This document shows, piece by piece, positions 26,101-35,571 of a DNA stretch of 64,000 bases; within the stretch, counting starts at the first letter, position 1; each line of letters starts with the position of its first letter. Under the pieces are notes generated by a model that was not told the origin of the DNA, made no database searches, and worked only from the letters and a program-made list of their open reading frames with translations. Origin of the DNA: JBPRGG01 sp051418075 (GTDB lineage Bacteria; Bacteroidota; Bacteroidia; Cytophagales; Cyclobacteriaceae); the NCBI GenBank assembly GCA_051418075.1, contig JBPRGG010000041.1, forward strand, positions 62,001-126,000, in the 5' to 3' direction. A program made the position numbers and the translations under genes.

Positions 26101-27129
26101 ATGAGAGACATATCGATTGTTCTATTAAATTATAACGGCCAAAAATACCTGAAGGAATTCCTACCGAAAGTTATCAAATATAGTCCTGGTTGTGAAATTG
26201 TAGTGGCTGATAATCATTCTACTGATGACTCCATTCAATATATTAAAAAGAATCATCCGGAAGTAGTCATTATTGAATTGGAAAAAAATGAAGGTTTCAG
26301 CCGGGGTTATAACCTGGCCTTGCAACAGGTAGAAGCAGCTTACTACATTCTATTAAATACAGATATTGAAGTATCAGAAGGCTGGATTGACCCTGCTATA
26401 GATTTAATGGCAGCCAATGACCATATAGTAGCCTGCCAACCAAAAATATTAGCTTATCAGGATCATATCACTTTTGAATATGCCGGTGGGGCCGGAGGAT
26501 ATATTGACATCCTGGGCTATCCATTTTGCCGTGGTCGTATATTTGACACACTGGAAAAAGATCAGGGGCAATACAATGATCGCAGGAGAATTTTCTGGGC
26601 TTCCGGAGCCTGTTTATTCATTCGGGCGGAGGTTTTTCATATGGCGGGAGGTTTTGACGATGATTTTTTTGCCCATATGGAAGAAATTGATCTGTGCTGG
26701 AGGTTAAATAACGCCGGTTTTGAAATTTATTATGTTCCCTCTGCTACGGTTTACCATGTGGGAGGAGGCACACTGCCAGCTAGTAATCCTTATAAAACGT
26801 ATTTGAACTTTCGTAACAGTTTATCTATGCTGTACAAAAACACTTCATTTTGGCAACTTTTATGGAAAATGCCGCTCCGGTTCCTGCTGGACCTGGTGGC
26901 TGCTATGAAATTTTTGGTGGCTGACTCACCCGGCCATTTTAAGGCGGTTCTGAAAGGTATCTATGATTTCACCAGAATGTATCGTAATAACCGGTCTAAA
27001 AAGATTGAGACCATTAGTTTTGTCAACCAATACGATTCCAGTCAGATCTATCATTTTTTGATAATCATAGATTACTTTATCAGAAAAAGGAAAAAGTACT
27101 CTCAATTGAATTTTATAAAAGATCAATAA
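26101..27129 (+). CDS. Glycosyltransferase family 2 (rhamnosyltransferase-like)
   Basis: A 342-residue cytosolic/membrane-associated GT-A enzyme. Seen: ISIVLLNYNG start, VVADNHSTDDS (first Asp pair), the LLNTDIEVS metal-binding DxD-like motif near residue 90, FWASGACLFIRAEVF, and the GGFDDDFFAHMEEIDLCWR catalytic block (about 185-205), the typical layout of WbbL/GT2 rhamnosyl- or mannosyltransferases. Specificity not resolved. Directly behind ybaB. Its 3' end overlaps the convergent PspC-like gene by 7 bp. Confidence 0.9.
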   Translation: MRDISIVLLNYNGQKYLKEFLPKVIKYSPGCEIVVADNHSTDDSIQYIKKNHPEVVIIELEKNEGFSRGYNLALQQVEAAYYILLNTDIEVSEGWIDPAIDLMAANDHIVACQPKILAYQDHITFEYAGGAGGYIDILGYPFCRGRIFDTLEKDQGQYNDRRRIFWASGACLFIRAEVFHMAGGFDDDFFAHMEEIDLCWRLNNAGFEIYYVPSATVYHVGGGTLPASNPYKTYLNFRNSLSMLYKNTSFWQLLWKMPLRFLLDLVAAMKFLVADSPGHFKAVLKGIYDFTRMYRNNRSKKIETISFVNQYDSSQIYHFLIIIDYFIRKRKKYSQLNFIKDQ

Positions 27130-27341
27130 TACCAAACGGAATTATTTCTTCTACGAAGGTGCTTTCTGAAATTCATAATAAAAGCCATCCCCAGATATAT
27201 GATCACGGGAGATCCAAAAGTTAAAAATGATGCATATATAAAGAATATACGAATACTGGAAGTAGGAATACGTAGTTTCTCTCCCAGATTGGTACATACC
27301 CCGAAGGCTTTTTTTTCGAAAAACAATTGTAATTTTTTCAT
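27123..27341 (-). CDS. PspC-domain membrane protein
   Basis: A 72-residue protein with one PspC-type unit: KKAFGVCTNLGEKLRI, then SIRIFFIYASFLTFGSPVIIYLGMAFIM, a hydrophobic hairpin ending in a basic tail. PspC-family proteins take part in envelope-stress responses at the inner membrane. I placed the start at the internal Met 27341 because an upstream in-frame Met (27380) would add a hydrophobic stretch not seen in the family. Convergent with the GT2 gene. Confidence 0.75.
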   Translation of the reverse strand: MKKLQLFFEKKAFGVCTNLGEKLRIPTSSIRIFFIYASFLTFGSPVIIYLGMAFIMNFRKHLRRRNNSVWYY

Positions 27342-27478
27342 TCTAAAATATTCATTTACAAATATAAATATGAATTTCATTATAATTGTAACTGCGATAC
27401 CTAAAATTTTTATTATATTAATTGCTTTAAAAAGTTAATAACAATAATTTCGCGTATATTTCAACCAAAATTAAAACG

Positions 27479-29266
27479 ATGAATCCAATGAAACGATTAA
27501 TTTTTGTATTTATCCTATTTGCAACCATATCTTTTTCAGGATGTGCATTAAAACAAATGCTAAAAATGGCAGACCAGCAACAATTAACTGTAACACCCAG
27601 CCCACTGGAAGTGCATGCCGATACAGTTCAATTTGAAGTTTCAGCTGTGTTACCAGCCAAAATGTTAAGAAAAAATTTCATTTATGCTATTGATCCTAAA
27701 TATGAATATAATGGTCAGTCAGTTGATCTGGAGCGAATAGAATTTGACGCAACCAATTACAGTAGTGACGAACAACCAAGAAAAAGTGAAACTTTCTCTT
27801 TCCCTTATGATGAAGCCATGGGAAATGGCAATCTGGTAATTCAGGGAGTTGCTATTAGTCCTTCCAATGGGAAAGAGCTTACTACCGATGAAATGCCTAT
27901 AGCCGAAGGGTTAATTACTACCTCTAAATTAGTAAAAGATGCTTATTTTGCAGCATACGCTCCCCATGGTTATAATACAGGTGAAGAATTAGAACCCACA
28001 GTGATCAGCTTTTATTTTAATCAGGGAAGTTCCTATTTAAGACCTTCTGAAAGAAGAAGTGATCGTGGAGATAATTTTCAGGCATTTATTGCAGAAAAGA
28101 ACGTAACCCGTACCGTAACAATTACCGGTACTCACTCTCCTGAAGGTCCGGAAAGAGTCAACGAAAATCTGGCGGAAGAAAGGGCATCAGCTATCGAAGA
28201 ATGGTATCGAAACATGATGGATCGCTATGATTATCAGGATGCTGCTGATGAAATTGAGTTTATTTTGAAACCGGTTGTGGAAGACTGGACTATGTTTAAA
28301 GAACAAATGGAAGAGTATGATGGTATTACTTCCTCTGAAAAACAAGAATACTTGCAAATCATCAACGGGTCAGGATCATTTGAAGAAAAAGAAGATCAGT
28401 TACATCAATTACCTACTTACAATAAAGTTTTCAGAGATCTTTATCCTGAATTACGTAGAGCCAGAACTGAGATTTTAACTGTAAAGGAAAAGAAATCAGA
28501 AGCTGAGATTTCCGTATTATCCAAGCAGGTGGCAGAAGGTTCGGTAGATGCTGATACCCTGAATGAATTAGAGATGGCATATGGAGCTACTCTTACTCCT
28601 TCTCTGGATGAAAAAGAAGATATTTATGACGCTTTGGTTGATAAATCTGATAGCTATGTAGCTCATAACAACTTAGGTGCAGTTTACCTGGAAAGGGCTA
28701 TTGAGGCTAACAGTGAAAGTCAGATCAATAATTACCTGGAGCAGGCCACCACGCAATTCGAGATTGCTAATCGTAAGGAAGAAAATGCTGCTTCCTTCAT
28801 AAATTTAGCAGTAGTGAATATGATGCAGGGAAATGTTATGCAGGCCCAGGAAGCCATTTCACAAGCTGAAGATCTTAATCCAAGTTCTGAAAACCTGAGA
28901 GGATTAAATGCTGTAAAAGGTACGGTGGAAATCATGAGAGCTGAATATACTCAGGCTATTCAAGACCTTACCAACGCAGAAGAAACTGCTGACAATCTGT
29001 TTAACCTGGGTTTAGCTTATCTGCTAAATAATGATCCTCAAAATGCTATGACCGCTTTTGAAGAAGCTTCCGAACAGGATAATGATGCAGCCCTTGCATA
29101 TTATGGCAGAGCCATTGCGGCAGCCAGAATGAACAATGAATCTGCTGTATTTGACAACCTTGAAAGAGCTGTTAGCCTTGAACCTGAATTGAAAGAAAGA
29201 GCATTGAACGATCTGGAGTTCAGGCAATTAGCCGGAACAGATCAATTCAGACAAGCTATCAGATAA
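27479..29266 (+). CDS. OmpA-like/TPR outer-membrane lipoprotein
   Basis: A 595-residue lipoprotein with a signal peptide and lipobox FSGC (acylated C22). The middle region (about 175-260) resembles an OmpA C-terminal peptidoglycan-binding fold: ISFYFNQGSSYLRPSE, TITGTHSPEGPERVNENLAEERASAIEEWY. The C-terminal third (about 385-590) consists of tetratricopeptide repeats, e.g. AHNNLGAVYLERAIEA, ASFINLAVVNMMQGN and NLFNLGLAYLLNNDPQNA. This suggests a scaffold tying the outer membrane to the wall. Specific function unknown. A single gene with its own terminator. Confidence 0.82.
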   Translation: MNPMKRLIFVFILFATISFSGCALKQMLKMADQQQLTVTPSPLEVHADTVQFEVSAVLPAKMLRKNFIYAIDPKYEYNGQSVDLERIEFDATNYSSDEQPRKSETFSFPYDEAMGNGNLVIQGVAISPSNGKELTTDEMPIAEGLITTSKLVKDAYFAAYAPHGYNTGEELEPTVISFYFNQGSSYLRPSERRSDRGDNFQAFIAEKNVTRTVTITGTHSPEGPERVNENLAEERASAIEEWYRNMMDRYDYQDAADEIEFILKPVVEDWTMFKEQMEEYDGITSSEKQEYLQIINGSGSFEEKEDQLHQLPTYNKVFRDLYPELRRARTEILTVKEKKSEAEISVLSKQVAEGSVDADTLNELEMAYGATLTPSLDEKEDIYDALVDKSDSYVAHNNLGAVYLERAIEANSESQINNYLEQATTQFEIANRKEENAASFINLAVVNMMQGNVMQAQEAISQAEDLNPSSENLRGLNAVKGTVEIMRAEYTQAIQDLTNAEETADNLFNLGLAYLLNNDPQNAMTAFEEASEQDNDAALAYYGRAIAAARMNNESAVFDNLERAVSLEPELKERALNDLEFRQLAGTDQFRQAIR

Positions 29267-29283
29267 TTCGAAAATATCCTTTG

Positions 29284-29320
29284 AAAAAAAACCCTTCTTA
29301 ATCCGAAGGGTTTTTTTTTA
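29284..29320 (+). terminator. Rho-independent terminator
   Basis: Arms AACCCTTC and GAAGGGTT around a 6-nt loop, preceded by an A run and followed by nine T in total. It lies about 20 bp after the lipoprotein stop. Confidence 0.92.
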
Positions 29321-29404
29321 TATTTTCAAATCAATTACAAGTACTTTTTTGTTAATTGAAGGACTTATTAATATTTTTACGATCCATAAATTTTTATTAG
29401 CAAG

Positions 29405-30382
29405 ATGAGAGAAATTCAGTTTAGACAAGCATTGGGTGAAGCCATGTCAGAAGAAATGCGTAGGGATCCTAATGTTTTTTTGATGGGAGAAGAAGTAGCC
29501 GAATATAATGGTGCCTATAAGGTGAGCCAGGGCATGCTGGATGAATTCAGTGCAGAAAGGGTTATTGACACGCCCATTACAGAATTAGGTTTTGCCGGTG
29601 TGGGAATAGGTGCTGCCATGAACGGCCTCAGACCCATTATAGAATTCATGACCTTTAACTTCTCACTGGTGGCTATTGATCAGGTGATCAATGGTGCGGC
29701 AAAAATGATGTCTATGTCTGGCGGCCAGTTTCCTGTACCTATAGTTTTCAGAGGTCCTACAGGAAATGCTGGTATGTTAAGCTCTCAACATTCCCAGAAT
29801 TTTGAAAATTGGTATGCCAATTGTGCTGGTCTAAAAGTAGTAGTACCTTCCAACCCTTATGATGCAAAAGGCTTGCTCAAGTCATCAATTCGGGATGATG
29901 ACCCCGTAATTTTTATGGAATCTGAGTTGATGTATGGTGACAAAGGACAGGTGCCTGAAGAGGAATATCTCATACCCATTGGACAGGCAGACATCAAAAA
30001 AGAAGGAAATGATGTTACCCTGATATCTTTTGGCAAAATGATGAAAGTGGCCATGGAAGCTGCAAATGCATTCCAGAAAGAAAACATTTCAGTGGAAGTC
30101 ATTGATCTTCGCACAGTAAGACCGATTGATTTTCAAACCATCATTAATTCAGTAAAAAAAACGAATCGACTGGTTATTGTTGAGGAAACCTGGCCATTGG
30201 CTTCTATCTCGGCTGAAATTGCATATCATATTCAAAAATATGCCTTTGATTACCTGGATGCACCTGTACATCGTGTTACCAATGTGGATGTACCATTACC
30301 CTATGCGCCAACTTTGATTGAAGCCATTTTACCCAATGCCAAAAGAACAGTAGAAGCTATCAATGCGGTACTTTACCGATAG
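29405..30382 (+). CDS. pdhB: Pyruvate dehydrogenase E1 component, beta subunit
   Basis: A 325-residue thiamine-diphosphate enzyme subunit; with E1-alpha it decarboxylates pyruvate and acylates lipoyl-E2. Seen: MREIQFRQALGEAMSEEM, FLMGEEVAEYNGAYKVSQG with the ThDP Glu, DTPITELGFAGVGIGAA, and the C-terminal IDLRTVRPIDFQT and VEETWPLASISAE blocks. The alpha subunit and E2 are not in the window, which is common in Bacteroidota. Related branched-chain 2-oxoacid E1-beta subunits are a possible alternative, but the motif set fits PdhB. Confidence 0.92.
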   Translation: MREIQFRQALGEAMSEEMRRDPNVFLMGEEVAEYNGAYKVSQGMLDEFSAERVIDTPITELGFAGVGIGAAMNGLRPIIEFMTFNFSLVAIDQVINGAAKMMSMSGGQFPVPIVFRGPTGNAGMLSSQHSQNFENWYANCAGLKVVVPSNPYDAKGLLKSSIRDDDPVIFMESELMYGDKGQVPEEEYLIPIGQADIKKEGNDVTLISFGKMMKVAMEAANAFQKENISVEVIDLRTVRPIDFQTIINSVKKTNRLVIVEETWPLASISAEIAYHIQKYAFDYLDAPVHRVTNVDVPLPYAPTLIEAILPNAKRTVEAINAVLYR

Positions 30383-30424
30383 AGAAACCTGAAAATATCA
30401 TCTGAATGTTGCCCTTTTTATCCT

Positions 30425-30898
30425 ATGGAACAAAAGGAAAAATTTATGCTGGAAGCCATAAGGCTTTCTTTGGAAAATGTTCAATCAGGTAAAGGAGGGC
30501 CTTTTGGTGCCCTAATTGTAAAAGATGATCAAATAATTGGGGCTGGTGTTAATCTGGTGACTGCCAATAATGATCCCACCCAGCATGCCGAAATAAATGC
30601 TATACGCCAGGCTTGTCAGCACCTGAACAGCTTTAGGTTGTCCGGTTGTCAAATTTATACCAGTTGTGAGCCTTGTCCAATGTGCCTGGGTGCTATTTAC
30701 TGGGCCAGACTGGATAAAATTTATTATGCCAATAATCGAAATGATGCAGCTGAAATCGGGTTTGATGATCAATTGATCTATCGGGAATTGGCAAGCCCTT
30801 TACCTGAAAGGTCGTTGCCGATGGAAAGGATATTTAGCCAAAAAGCTTTGGCTGCTTTCTCAGCCTGGAAAAAGTCCGGCCTCAAATCCCATTATTGA
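30425..30898 (+). CDS. guaD: Guanine deaminase (cytidine-deaminase fold)
   Basis: A 157-residue zinc enzyme that converts guanine to xanthine. Seen: the zinc site HAEINAIRQAC (His ligand plus catalytic Glu, about residue 55) and CEPCPMCLGAIYWARL (two Cys ligands), followed by the domain-swapped C-terminal helices (AALAAFSAWKKSG-type) with FDDQLIYREL. The C-terminal block FDD...IYREL and the length match B. subtilis GuaD-type enzymes better than TadA tRNA deaminases. Single gene, 42 bp after pdhB. Confidence 0.88.
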   Translation: MEQKEKFMLEAIRLSLENVQSGKGGPFGALIVKDDQIIGAGVNLVTANNDPTQHAEINAIRQACQHLNSFRLSGCQIYTSCEPCPMCLGAIYWARLDKIYYANNRNDAAEIGFDDQLIYRELASPLPERSLPMERIFSQKALAAFSAWKKSGLKSHY

Positions 30899-31095
30899 TT
30901 ATTTTGACGAAACCGCCTTTATCAAAATTATATTTCAATAATATATATGGTATAGTACAATATCGTACATAAAAACTTTAAAATCGAACATATCTTTTTT
31001 TGCATAGAGCAAAAGATCCTGTCCCTGCCCCTTCTTCGGCCTACCAGCTATTTTGGCACATCTGTTGGAATAGAAAAGAAAAACACTAAAATATC

Positions 31096-31677
31096 ATGAA
31101 ACAATTTTTTATCTTAAGCATAGCATTGTTAATAGTTAATGGTGTATGCGCATCCGGTTTTTCAATAAATGATAAGGAAAATCTGAATTCCACATCCAGT
31201 TTCAAAATCATTGCTACCAGTAAAGGTTTTAGTCTTATCTCCACCATACCCGACCGAATCAATATGAATGTTACTGTTTGGGATCAGGAAGGTAATGTTC
31301 TTTGTAATCGAAAAGTAGCTTTGCCAGAGTCATATAATAAACCATTTAATCTAAGTAAATTAACAGATGGCAATTATACTGTAGTAGCAACAACAGAAAC
31401 TGAAATTGCTCATTACCAGATCTACAAAACAGGATCACAAATTGAAGCCATGGCTAATTCCACAGTCGAACTACATGCAGAAGGCAAATTGGTAAAGATC
31501 ATGGCTTATGGACAGTTTGAAAAGCCCATTTATGTAAAAGTGACTAACCGGTTTGGTAATATCCTCTATGAAAATACCATCACAAAAAGTAAAGCATTTG
31601 ATCTTTCAAAAATCAATTCAGGAAAAGTAATTTTTCAGGTAAATTATCATAATCAGATGTTGTACAAAACCTTTTAA
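31096..31677 (+). CDS. Hypothetical exported protein
   Basis: A 193-residue protein with a signal peptide (FFILSIALLIVNGVCAS). The mature part is predicted all-beta and seems to contain two similar sandwich halves: VWDQEGNVLCNRKVALPES...FNLSKLTDGNYTV and VTNRFGNILYENTITKSKAFDLSKINSGKVIF. These are reminiscent of the T9SS C-terminal-like and DUF3244-type modules of Bacteroidota, but the canonical sorting motif is not clear. Function unknown. It ends in a strong bidirectional terminator shared with ffh. Confidence 0.72.
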   Translation: MKQFFILSIALLIVNGVCASGFSINDKENLNSTSSFKIIATSKGFSLISTIPDRINMNVTVWDQEGNVLCNRKVALPESYNKPFNLSKLTDGNYTVVATTETEIAHYQIYKTGSQIEAMANSTVELHAEGKLVKIMAYGQFEKPIYVKVTNRFGNILYENTITKSKAFDLSKINSGKVIFQVNYHNQMLYKTF

Positions 31678-31678
31678 G

Positions 31679-31722
31679 AAAAAAAGAGGCTGGACAGTGA
31701 TGATTTGACCAGCCTCTTTTTT
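31679..31722. terminator. Bidirectional rho-independent terminator
   Basis: AAAAAAGAGGCTGG pairs with CCAGCCTCTTTTTT (14 bp, 15-nt loop). It lies between the convergent genes at 31096 and 31757 and has T tracts for both directions. Confidence 0.93.
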
Positions 31723-31756
31723 CCTAACTGAGCTATACTTTGGCTTATTATCTATT

Positions 31757-33088
31757 CTATTTATCAAACAGGTTCATATTGGCCAGACCTTTCTTTCCTC
31801 CACCCATCTTATTCATTGTTTTCATCAGTTTACGCATATCATTGAATTGTTTTATTAGGTTATTGACCTGCTGAATAGAGGTGCCACTGCCATCTGCAAT
31901 TCTTTTTCTGCGGCTCCCATTAATCACATCCGGATTTTCTCTCTCAAAAGGAGTCATAGAACGTATAATTGCTTCTATAGGTTTGAACGACTCGTCATCA
32001 ATATCAATTCCTTTCAAAGCTTTTCCCATACCAGGAATCATCCCCAACAGATCACGAATGTTCCCCATCTTTTTGATCTGCTCTAACTGAGAAATAAAAT
32101 CATCAAAATTAAATTGATTCTTGCGAATCTTTTTATTAATGCGCCGGGCTTCATCCTCGTCAAATGTTTGCTGGGCTCTTTCAACCAATGAAACTACATC
32201 ACCCATTCCCAGAATCCGCTGAGCCATACGGTCGGGGTGAAATACATCAATGGCATCCATCTTTTCTCCGGTACTGATAAATTTAATGGGCTTTTCTACC
32301 ACAGTTCGAATAGATAAGGCTGCCCCGCCCCTGGAATCTCCATCCAGTTTGGTCAAAACCACCCCATCAAAATCAAGTCTTTCATTAAATGTTTTGGCAG
32401 TATTTACCGCATCCTGCCCCGTCATTGAGTCCACTACAAACAAAGTTTCGGAAGGATTCAATTGTTCTTTCAGCGAGGTAATCTCATTCATCATGATTTC
32501 ATCAATAGCCAACCTGCCGGCAGTATCCACAATAACAATCTTTTGATTATTTTGCTTGGCAAATTTTATAGCATTGTTGGCAATGGCCACTGCATCCTTA
32601 TTATCCGGCTCTGCATAAACTTCCACTCCTACCTGCTCTCCGATCACTTTCAATTGGTCAATGGCAGCAGGACGGTATATATCACAGGCAGCTAATAAAA
32701 CCTGCCTTCCCTGTTTTTTAAAATGAGTAGCCAGTTTTCCGGTGAACGTAGTTTTTCCGGAGCCTTGTAGCCCTGATATTAAAACTACAGCCGGATCACC
32801 CTGAATATTGACATCTTCCTTGGTTCCACCCATTAATTGGGTAAGCTCTTCACTCACAATTTTCACCAGCAACTGACCAGGAGAAACAGAAATTAAAACA
32901 TCTCTTCCCAATGCTTTTTCTTTGATGGTATCTGTTACCTCCTTGGCTACTTTATAATTCACATCTGCATCTATCAGAGCCCTTCTGATCTCCTTCACAG
33001 TGGTGGCTACATTGACTTCCGTAATTTTCCCCTGTCCCTTTAAAGTTTTAAAGGCGTTATCCAGTTTATAACTTAAATTCTCAAACAT
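31757..33088 (-). CDS. ffh: Signal recognition particle protein Ffh
   Basis: A 443-residue GTPase that binds 4.5S RNA and signal peptides to target membrane proteins co-translationally. Seen: N domain four-helix bundle, G1 P-loop GLQGSGKTTFTGKL (about 108-121), DIYRPAAIDQL, DTAGRLAID, TKLDGDSRGG, and a C-terminal Met-rich M domain with GMIPGM and the RKRIADGSGTSIQQVN RNA-binding helix. Length fits the family. Single gene, convergent with the hypothetical secreted protein. Confidence 0.97.
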   Translation of the reverse strand: MFENLSYKLDNAFKTLKGQGKITEVNVATTVKEIRRALIDADVNYKVAKEVTDTIKEKALGRDVLISVSPGQLLVKIVSEELTQLMGGTKEDVNIQGDPAVVLISGLQGSGKTTFTGKLATHFKKQGRQVLLAACDIYRPAAIDQLKVIGEQVGVEVYAEPDNKDAVAIANNAIKFAKQNNQKIVIVDTAGRLAIDEIMMNEITSLKEQLNPSETLFVVDSMTGQDAVNTAKTFNERLDFDGVVLTKLDGDSRGGAALSIRTVVEKPIKFISTGEKMDAIDVFHPDRMAQRILGMGDVVSLVERAQQTFDEDEARRINKKIRKNQFNFDDFISQLEQIKKMGNIRDLLGMIPGMGKALKGIDIDDESFKPIEAIIRSMTPFERENPDVINGSRRKRIADGSGTSIQQVNNLIKQFNDMRKLMKTMNKMGGGKKGLANMNLFDK

Positions 33089-33239
33089 ATGGTTCTCTCA
33101 AATTTTGCACAAAGATATAAAAATGTGTAGGAATTACAGTACACTAACTGATATATGGCTTATTTAGTTTCTGTTAACTTAAACAAGCCTACAAAAAAAG
33201 GACAAGCTATATGACTTGTCCTCCTGTTTTTACAACTAT

Positions 33240-34568
33240 TTAATATTTAGGTACTTTCCAGGGAGATCTGTATTCGGCTTTCACCAGGGCATTTGCTTCT
33301 TCATCATTTTTGAATTGGCTGTTTTCATGGTCCCAATAAACTTTTCTGCCTGTTTTAAAGGCAATATTTCCAAGGTGTGCCACTTTAGCAGTATTGGCAG
33401 CAATAGCAACATCACATGCAGGCAGCTGCCTGGTTTTGACCGAATTCAGAAAATCTTTTACATGTTTTTCCAAGTCGCCGCCACCTCCTGATTGTCGCGG
33501 AATGGGAGAAACCAGGTATTGATTTTCCTCTTCTTCAGGAATGATTTCCCAGCCTCCGCGATCCACCACCAGTGTCCCGTTGTTACCAATAAAAGCAACG
33601 CCATGATTTCTGCCATAAGGGCCTCCGTCAATTCCTACCGCATGCTCCCAGATCATGGAAAAATTGTCAAATTCGTAAATTGCCTGCTGTGTGTCAGGAG
33701 TTTCCATGGCACTACCCGGATAAGCAAACATACCTCCGGATGATAAAACAGACTTAGGCGCTTTTGCATCCATTCCATAAAGTACCATATCAATCAAATG
33801 GACTCCCCAGTCGGTCATAAGCCCACCGGCATAATCCCAAAACCATCTGAAATTAAAGTGAAACCGGTTAGGGTTAAATGGTCGTTGAGAGGCTGGTCCC
33901 AACCACATATCATAATCAACTCCGGCTGGTGCAGGTTGATCTGGTTTTTGGGGAATATTTTTCATCCACCCCTGATAAGCCCAGGCTTTGGTAAGTCGAA
34001 TATTGCCCAGTTTTCCTGACCTTACATAATCTATAGCATCTTTCCAATGAGGTCCGCTTCTTTGCCATTGACCGACCTGTACTATTTTGTTATGCTTTCG
34101 GGCGGCATTGATCATGATATCGCATTCTTCAATGGTATTGGCCAATGGTTTTTCACAGTAGACGTCTTTTCCAGCTTCAATGGCATCCACGGTGACCAAA
34201 CAATGCCAATGGTCAGGTGTCCCAACGATAACAGCATCAATATCTTTATCTTCCAGGAGTTTTCGGTAATCAGTATATTTGTCTACTTTGGTTCCATTCA
34301 TGTCCTGTAAGTCCTGGGCTCTCTGATCCAGTATACCCTGATCCACATCGCAAAAAGCTTTTACTTCCACTTCAGGAAATTTTATAAAGTTTCGCAAATT
34401 GGAAAAACCCATTCCTTTACATCCTACCAGCCCAACCACAATTTTATCATTAGCAGCTATTTTTTGGGCTCCGGCAGTCAAAGAACTAACCCCTAAAGCA
34501 GAAGTTAATCCGGCTCCTGCTAAAACTTTTCCGCTATTTTCTATAAATTTTCTTCTTGAATAATGCAT
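33240..34568 (-). CDS. Gfo/Idh/MocA oxidoreductase, Tat-exported (second copy)
   Basis: A 442-residue oxidoreductase. The start is set at the Met of the twin-arginine signal (MHYSRRKFIENSGKVLAGAG); a Met 54 bases upstream would place extra residues before the signal and is rejected. Seen: GLVGCKGMG (Rossmann, unusual Cys), DKDIDAVIVGTPDHWH, YCEKPLANTIEE, and GGLMTDWGVHLIDMVLYG, a bona fide Gfo/Idh/MocA layout shared with the protein at 19394. It probably acts on sugars in the periplasm. Divergent from the Crp-like regulator across 355 bp. Confidence 0.9.
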   Translation of the reverse strand: MHYSRRKFIENSGKVLAGAGLTSALGVSSLTAGAQKIAANDKIVVGLVGCKGMGFSNLRNFIKFPEVEVKAFCDVDQGILDQRAQDLQDMNGTKVDKYTDYRKLLEDKDIDAVIVGTPDHWHCLVTVDAIEAGKDVYCEKPLANTIEECDIMINAARKHNKIVQVGQWQRSGPHWKDAIDYVRSGKLGNIRLTKAWAYQGWMKNIPQKPDQPAPAGVDYDMWLGPASQRPFNPNRFHFNFRWFWDYAGGLMTDWGVHLIDMVLYGMDAKAPKSVLSSGGMFAYPGSAMETPDTQQAIYEFDNFSMIWEHAVGIDGGPYGRNHGVAFIGNNGTLVVDRGGWEIIPEEEENQYLVSPIPRQSGGGGDLEKHVKDFLNSVKTRQLPACDVAIAANTAKVAHLGNIAFKTGRKVYWDHENSQFKNDEEANALVKAEYRSPWKVPKY

Positions 34569-34923
34569 AATTTTTGGATTTGTTTTAAAGATAAAACTAT
34601 GCTTATTTTGAAAAAAATCCAAACTTAATTGACTGGTGGATTCTTAATTTTTTATTTATGTAGTATATTTATAATCCGATATTTGTAAAAAACTTCATAT
34701 CACCTATGAGTATTTACCGGGTAAAATATTTTTTCCATTTTAGAAAACTTATCCTCAAGAAATTGAAAAAATTCTGGATTAAGCTTTATTCCCGTTTTTT
34801 TAGCATGTAGTATTATCTGACAGTATTTTAAGTATTTAGGCTGTATGCCAAAAGCTTGAATGATCTTTTATCATATTAATTTATTTTTTAATATATTGCA
34901 CTGCTTTTTAAACCAATAAAAGA
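34569..34923. other. Divergent AT-rich spacer
   Basis: A 355-bp gap between the second Gfo/Idh/MocA gene and the Crp/Fnr-type regulator. AT-rich, no ORF or RNA recognised. It presumably holds both promoters; no clear dyad operator was identified. Confidence 0.5.
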
Positions 34924-35541
34924 GTGATTAAATCATATTTCCCTGACTTAAATGATCAGGAAATAATAGAATTTTTAGAAAATTGTGAACACAAGCATTT
35001 TATTAAGGGCTCTTTACTTTTAAATACTGACCAGTTTGTTAAAGTATTGCCCTTAGTGATCAGTGGTACAGTAAAAGTAGTTAAGGAAGGTGATCAGGCT
35101 AATGAGATCTTACTCTATTATATTTCCCGGGGAGAGAGTTGTGCATTGTCTATTTCAGCCTATCTGAACCATCAGCAAAGCCAGGTAAAAGCCATTGTGG
35201 AAGAAGATGCTCAGATTATTTTATTACCCACCAGGTACATTGATGGGTGGATGCAAAAATTTCCTTCCTGGGAGAGATTTGTAATTAAGTTGTTCAGGAA
35301 GAGGTTTCAGGAATTATTAGATACCGTTGATGGGATAGCATTTTATAATTTGGATGAAAGATTGATCAAATACCTGAAAAAAAAGAGCCTTAATGTTACA
35401 ACCCGGGAAATAATGATAACACATCAGGAAATAGCCAATGACCTTGGCACATCACGAGAAGTAGTTTCGAGGCTCTTGAAGCAACTGGAAAAACGTCATA
35501 TGATCACATTAAGCAGGAATAAAATAAAAGTGCTGATTTGA
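34924..35541 (+). CDS. Crp/Fnr-family transcriptional regulator
   Basis: A 205-residue cytoplasmic regulator. N-terminal cyclic-nucleotide-binding-like beta roll (about 1-115; KGSLLLNTDQF, VISGTVKVVKEGDQANEILLYYI), dimer helix (about 118-140) and C-terminal winged helix with the recognition segment HQEIANDLGTSREVVSRLLKQLE (about 162-186). The Fnr iron-sulphur Cys set is absent, and the cAMP-contact RxSGE motif is not kept, so the ligand is unknown. The start codon is GTG. It is 30 bp upstream of an MscS channel on the same strand. Confidence 0.9.
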   Translation: MIKSYFPDLNDQEIIEFLENCEHKHFIKGSLLLNTDQFVKVLPLVISGTVKVVKEGDQANEILLYYISRGESCALSISAYLNHQQSQVKAIVEEDAQIILLPTRYIDGWMQKFPSWERFVIKLFRKRFQELLDTVDGIAFYNLDERLIKYLKKKSLNVTTREIMITHQEIANDLGTSREVVSRLLKQLEKRHMITLSRNKIKVLI

Positions 35542-35571
35542 TATTAATTACCGGGTAACTTTAATTTAATA

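Noticed and set aside
30899..31095. GC-richer patch (about 31018-31072) that might encode a small RNA such as SRP RNA near ffh
   Set aside because: The SRP domain IV signature (GGAAGG...AGCAG) is not found on either strand, and no stable long hairpin is apparent.
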